Under the pieces are notes generated by a model. The model was not told the DNA's origin. It worked only from the letters and a program-made list of their open reading frames with translations, and did no database searches. From contig BNUH01000063.1 of the NCBI GenBank assembly GCA_025997215.1, forward strand, positions 1 to 15,815: a DNA stretch of 15,815 bases, read 5' to 3'. Below are positions 14,368-15,815 of this stretch, piece after piece. Origin of the DNA: Clostridia bacterium (GTDB taxonomy: Bacteria; Bacillota_A; Clostridia; Christensenellales; Aristaeellaceae). The position numbers were made by a program, and so were the translations under genes. Position 1 is the first letter of the stretch. Each line of letters begins with the position of its first letter.

Positions 14368-14417
14368 CGTTCCGATTGATTTACATGCACAGTATTGCAG
14401 AGGGATTGGCGTCAAAG

Positions 14418-14471
14418 TGCTTACATACTGGCTGTAGCGATCTAAGCTGGCGGCGGAAGGCTTTTATCATT
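14418..14471 (-). repeat. Core unit of copy B, homologous to the tandem core units of copy A
   Basis: Read on the minus strand it begins AATGATAAAAGCC, continues CCGCC-CCAGCTTAGATC and ends GTATGTAAGCA, matching unit 2 of copy A at most positions. A degraded first unit (TATAAACAATTATAA on the minus strand) precedes it. A small AGCGG-TAG-CCGCT hairpin (14505-14517) lies in an inserted stretch not present in copy A. Confidence 0.6.
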
Positions 14472-14759
14472 TTATAATTGTTTATAACTTGCTTGATGAT
14501 GAACAGCGGTAGCCGCTCATTGCCGTGAAACTCCGCCAAAACGTGCACCTCGCCGCGAAGCCACGCGAATCTTGCAAAACTGTGCCTGTAACTCAATTGA
14601 ACGTTGGTCATAGACCAATGAGCGGAGCCAACATTGAGGAGGGAGAGTCCAGAGAGGGAGGGCACAGTGCAATGTCATTAAGCTAAGTGAAAAGGTTCAG
14701 CCAGCAGCTAGTCGATAGAGTCAATTACCAGTTCAACGATAAGTGTTACAGCAAACGTA

Positions 14760-15593
14760 TTGCGCACTGACACGACGTTTTACTGTGTGATAAATGGCTC
14801 TGTCGTCGCAACTGGGCTTATTTTTGCTAGTAAAGGCGTGCAGACGATTAGTGCAACAGTTTCATTGACTGCTGGCATAATCGCCAGCATGTCAGCACAA
14901 CAGGACATTTCTATATCATTCGTAGGAAATGCTCAACCTGTCGGCACTGACACGGGAAATGTCTGTACTTTCTCAACTGTCACCCTCAACATCAACTATC
15001 AAGCCGCATCCCCATGCGGCGCGCCAACGTCGGCCACGCTGTCCGGTTCAGTTGTCGAGAGCGACCCGACCTTGAGTTGGTCGTCTGCCAGCCCAGGGAC
15101 ACTCAACGCGATAATAGGATTCGAAATCGCTTATGCGGACTCATCTAATAATAGTACGTGGGGTTCATGGGTGACGCTCAAGACCGTTTCCTCTACATCA
15201 ACCTCCGGAAGCATCACAGTAACTGCCCCAACATCACGCGGTTCATACAGAAAATTTAGGATCAGGACGTTAGGCGCGGCAGGCGCAGGGTATGAGTCTG
15301 GTTGGAAAGAGACGGCCAGTAACCGAAAAAACATGATCCCAGTCGGCCCGACAAGCGTGATCGCATCACCGTCAACCTTTGTTGATGAGCATATAACAAT
15401 CCAATGGAGCGGCGCGAGTTCAGCAACGACAACCATTAAGGGTTATCTACTCTGTCGCAAAAATTCTACGGATGGTGTGACATTCGATAGCAGCTGGACG
15501 GTCATTTCAACGCTCGCTCTAAATACATCAAGCGGCAGCTATTCTTACTCATACCTATACTCCGTCTCGCCAAGATTTTCCACTATAGATTAA
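14760..15593 (+). CDS. Fibronectin type III repeat protein fragment (phage fibre/tail-like)
   Basis: 277 aa from a TTG start, probably not an intact gene. An N-terminal beta-rich Ser/Thr-rich region (1-82, ending TVTLNINY) is followed by one FN3-like domain (about 86-190: PTSATLSG, PTLSWSSASPG, GFEIAYADS, SYRKFRIRTLGAAG, SGW) and a second, PTSVIASPSTF, HITIQWSGAS, IKGYLLCRK, which breaks off after SGSYSYSY. The last dozen residues do not fit the FN3 pattern and probably belong to the adjacent IS630-type element. Upstream the frame stays open to 14712 (SITSSTISVTANV, still strand-like) before a TAG, so the true start is lost as well. Codon and base use differ from the genes to the left. Such proteins occur in Firmicute prophages and surface proteins. 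Confidence 0.6.
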   Translation: MRTDTTFYCVINGSVVATGLIFASKGVQTISATVSLTAGIIASMSAQQDISISFVGNAQPVGTDTGNVCTFSTVTLNINYQAASPCGAPTSATLSGSVVESDPTLSWSSASPGTLNAIIGFEIAYADSSNNSTWGSWVTLKTVSSTSTSGSITVTAPTSRGSYRKFRIRTLGAAGAGYESGWKETASNRKNMIPVGPTSVIASPSTFVDEHITIQWSGASSATTTIKGYLLCRKNSTDGVTFDSSWTVISTLALNTSSGSYSYSYLYSVSPRFSTID

Positions 15594-15815
15594 GAAGCAT
15601 TTGAGAGAACGAATTGGTCAAAAGGCAGGTCGATACCCTGATCATCGTAAAGCTGAACCCGATAACTGATTAACGAGTCTAGGCGTTCCTTATAAATGGT
15701 ATACGAATCGTATATACCATTGGTTATTGCATGTTTGTATTTATCAAAGGTATCAAGGTATGCCGCATTAAGTACCTCGCCTTTGATATACCTCCAATAC
15801 CTTTCTATCAAGTTG
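15557..15815 (-). mobile_element. IS630-type insertion sequence, one end and transposase 3' part (runs off the window)
   Basis: The transposase C-terminus reads into the window from the right, and the FN3 gene to the left loses its pattern about 30 bases before the transposase stop. IS630 elements insert at TA; TA steps at 15552, 15556 and 15558 fit a boundary here. The exact end cannot be fixed without the other terminal repeat, which lies outside the window. Confidence 0.5.
15590..15815 (-). CDS. IS630-family transposase, C-terminal part (partial at window edge)
   Basis: 75 codons are visible, open to the window edge. The sequence starts NLIERYWRYIKGEVL, the signature around the last catalytic Glu of IS630-type DDE transposases (usually N-x-IE-x-x-W-x-x-K). 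A helical tail (YLDTFDKYKHAI, YKERLDSLISYRVQL) and a natural stop follow. The gene very likely continues beyond 15815 with the first two catalytic Asp residues. The stop overlaps that of the FN3 fragment on the other strand, in line with an insertion into that gene. Confidence 0.8.
   Translation of the reverse strand, partial: NLIERYWRYIKGEVLNAAYLDTFDKYKHAITNGIYDSYTIYKERLDSLISYRVQLYDDQGIDLPFDQFVLSNAS

Larger units (their letters stand above)
14182..14670 (-). repeat. Multi-hairpin repeat element, copy B (reverse orientation, truncated on the right)
   Basis: Same architecture as copy A, but the end with CCGATTGATTTACA comes first and the end with CAATTGAGTTACAGGCACA last, so the whole element is inverted relative to copy A. 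The left array is complete: H1 14182-14195, H2 14207-14218, H3 14225-14242, H4 14247-14276, H5 14288-14322 and H6 14353-14367. The inner left part is shortened relative to copy A (the GCGGCGAG block is missing). The right arm reads H6, then H5, and stops at 14670 three bases into the second strand of H5; H4-H1 are absent. The element begins 21 bases after the parvulin stop and may serve as its transcript end. Confidence 0.82.

Noticed and set aside
14381..14665. Open frame on the minus strand across the core and right arm of copy B
   Set aside because: The homologous region of copy A has no matching frame, so the frame is accidental.

Overview
The window reads as a piece of chromosome from an anaerobic, fermentative bacterium, most likely a member of Bacillota (Clostridia-like). 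The pointers are Shine-Dalgarno sites of the AGGAGG type, an acetate-forming pta-ackA pair, a tmcAL (YlbM-type) tRNA-modification gene, a membrane-anchored PrsA-like parvulin, and a P-loop kinase that resembles clostridial proteins. A genus cannot be named from sequence alone.

Layout. (1) 1-126 looks like the outer end of an IS21-like element. (2) 152-313 is a well-formed unit of promoter, small-type SRP RNA and T-run. It is followed by two translationally overlapping genes, a calcineurin-like phosphoesterase and a P-loop kinase (339-1948). (3) Facing them on the minus strand is a tight five-gene operon (6708 down to 1952): TIM-barrel sugar-phosphate isomerase, YhhN/TMEM86 membrane protein, MoxR AAA+ ATPase, DUF58 protein, and a polytopic DUF4129-type protein that lacks the transglutaminase domain expected in this position. 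A strong sigma-A-like promoter, wrapped in a perfect 12-bp inverted repeat, drives it. (4) 6775-7447 holds no gene but a large, almost palindromic repeat element (copy A). (5) Next come a small secreted protein, a convergent pair (USP-like protein and a two-helix membrane protein), tmcAL, and the divergent pta-ackA-parvulin operon. (6) 14182-14670 is a second copy of the repeat element (copy B), in reverse orientation and broken off inside one of its hairpins. (7) From 14671 the sequence changes character: a truncated FN3-domain, phage-fibre-like gene is followed by the C-terminal end of an IS630-type transposase that runs off the window.

The most noteworthy item is the repeat element. Each arm is a row of about six hairpins, and the arms differ between copies by paired (compensating) changes and by swaps between known hyper-stable RNA tetraloops. 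The hairpins carry UNCG-type loops only when read from the outside of the element inward. The core has two tandem units of about 58 bp. Two copies with the same polarity of ends lie in opposite orientation about 7 kb apart, bracketing the pta-ackA block. I do not recognise this as a named family. It could be a non-autonomous mobile element, a structured RNA, or both.

How the genes work together: Pta and AckA turn acetyl-CoA into acetate and ATP. The parvulin is translationally coupled to ackA but probably acts outside the membrane. The MoxR-DUF58-DUF4129 set is an envelope-associated chaperone-like module, here combined with a lipid-active membrane enzyme (YhhN) and a sugar isomerase.
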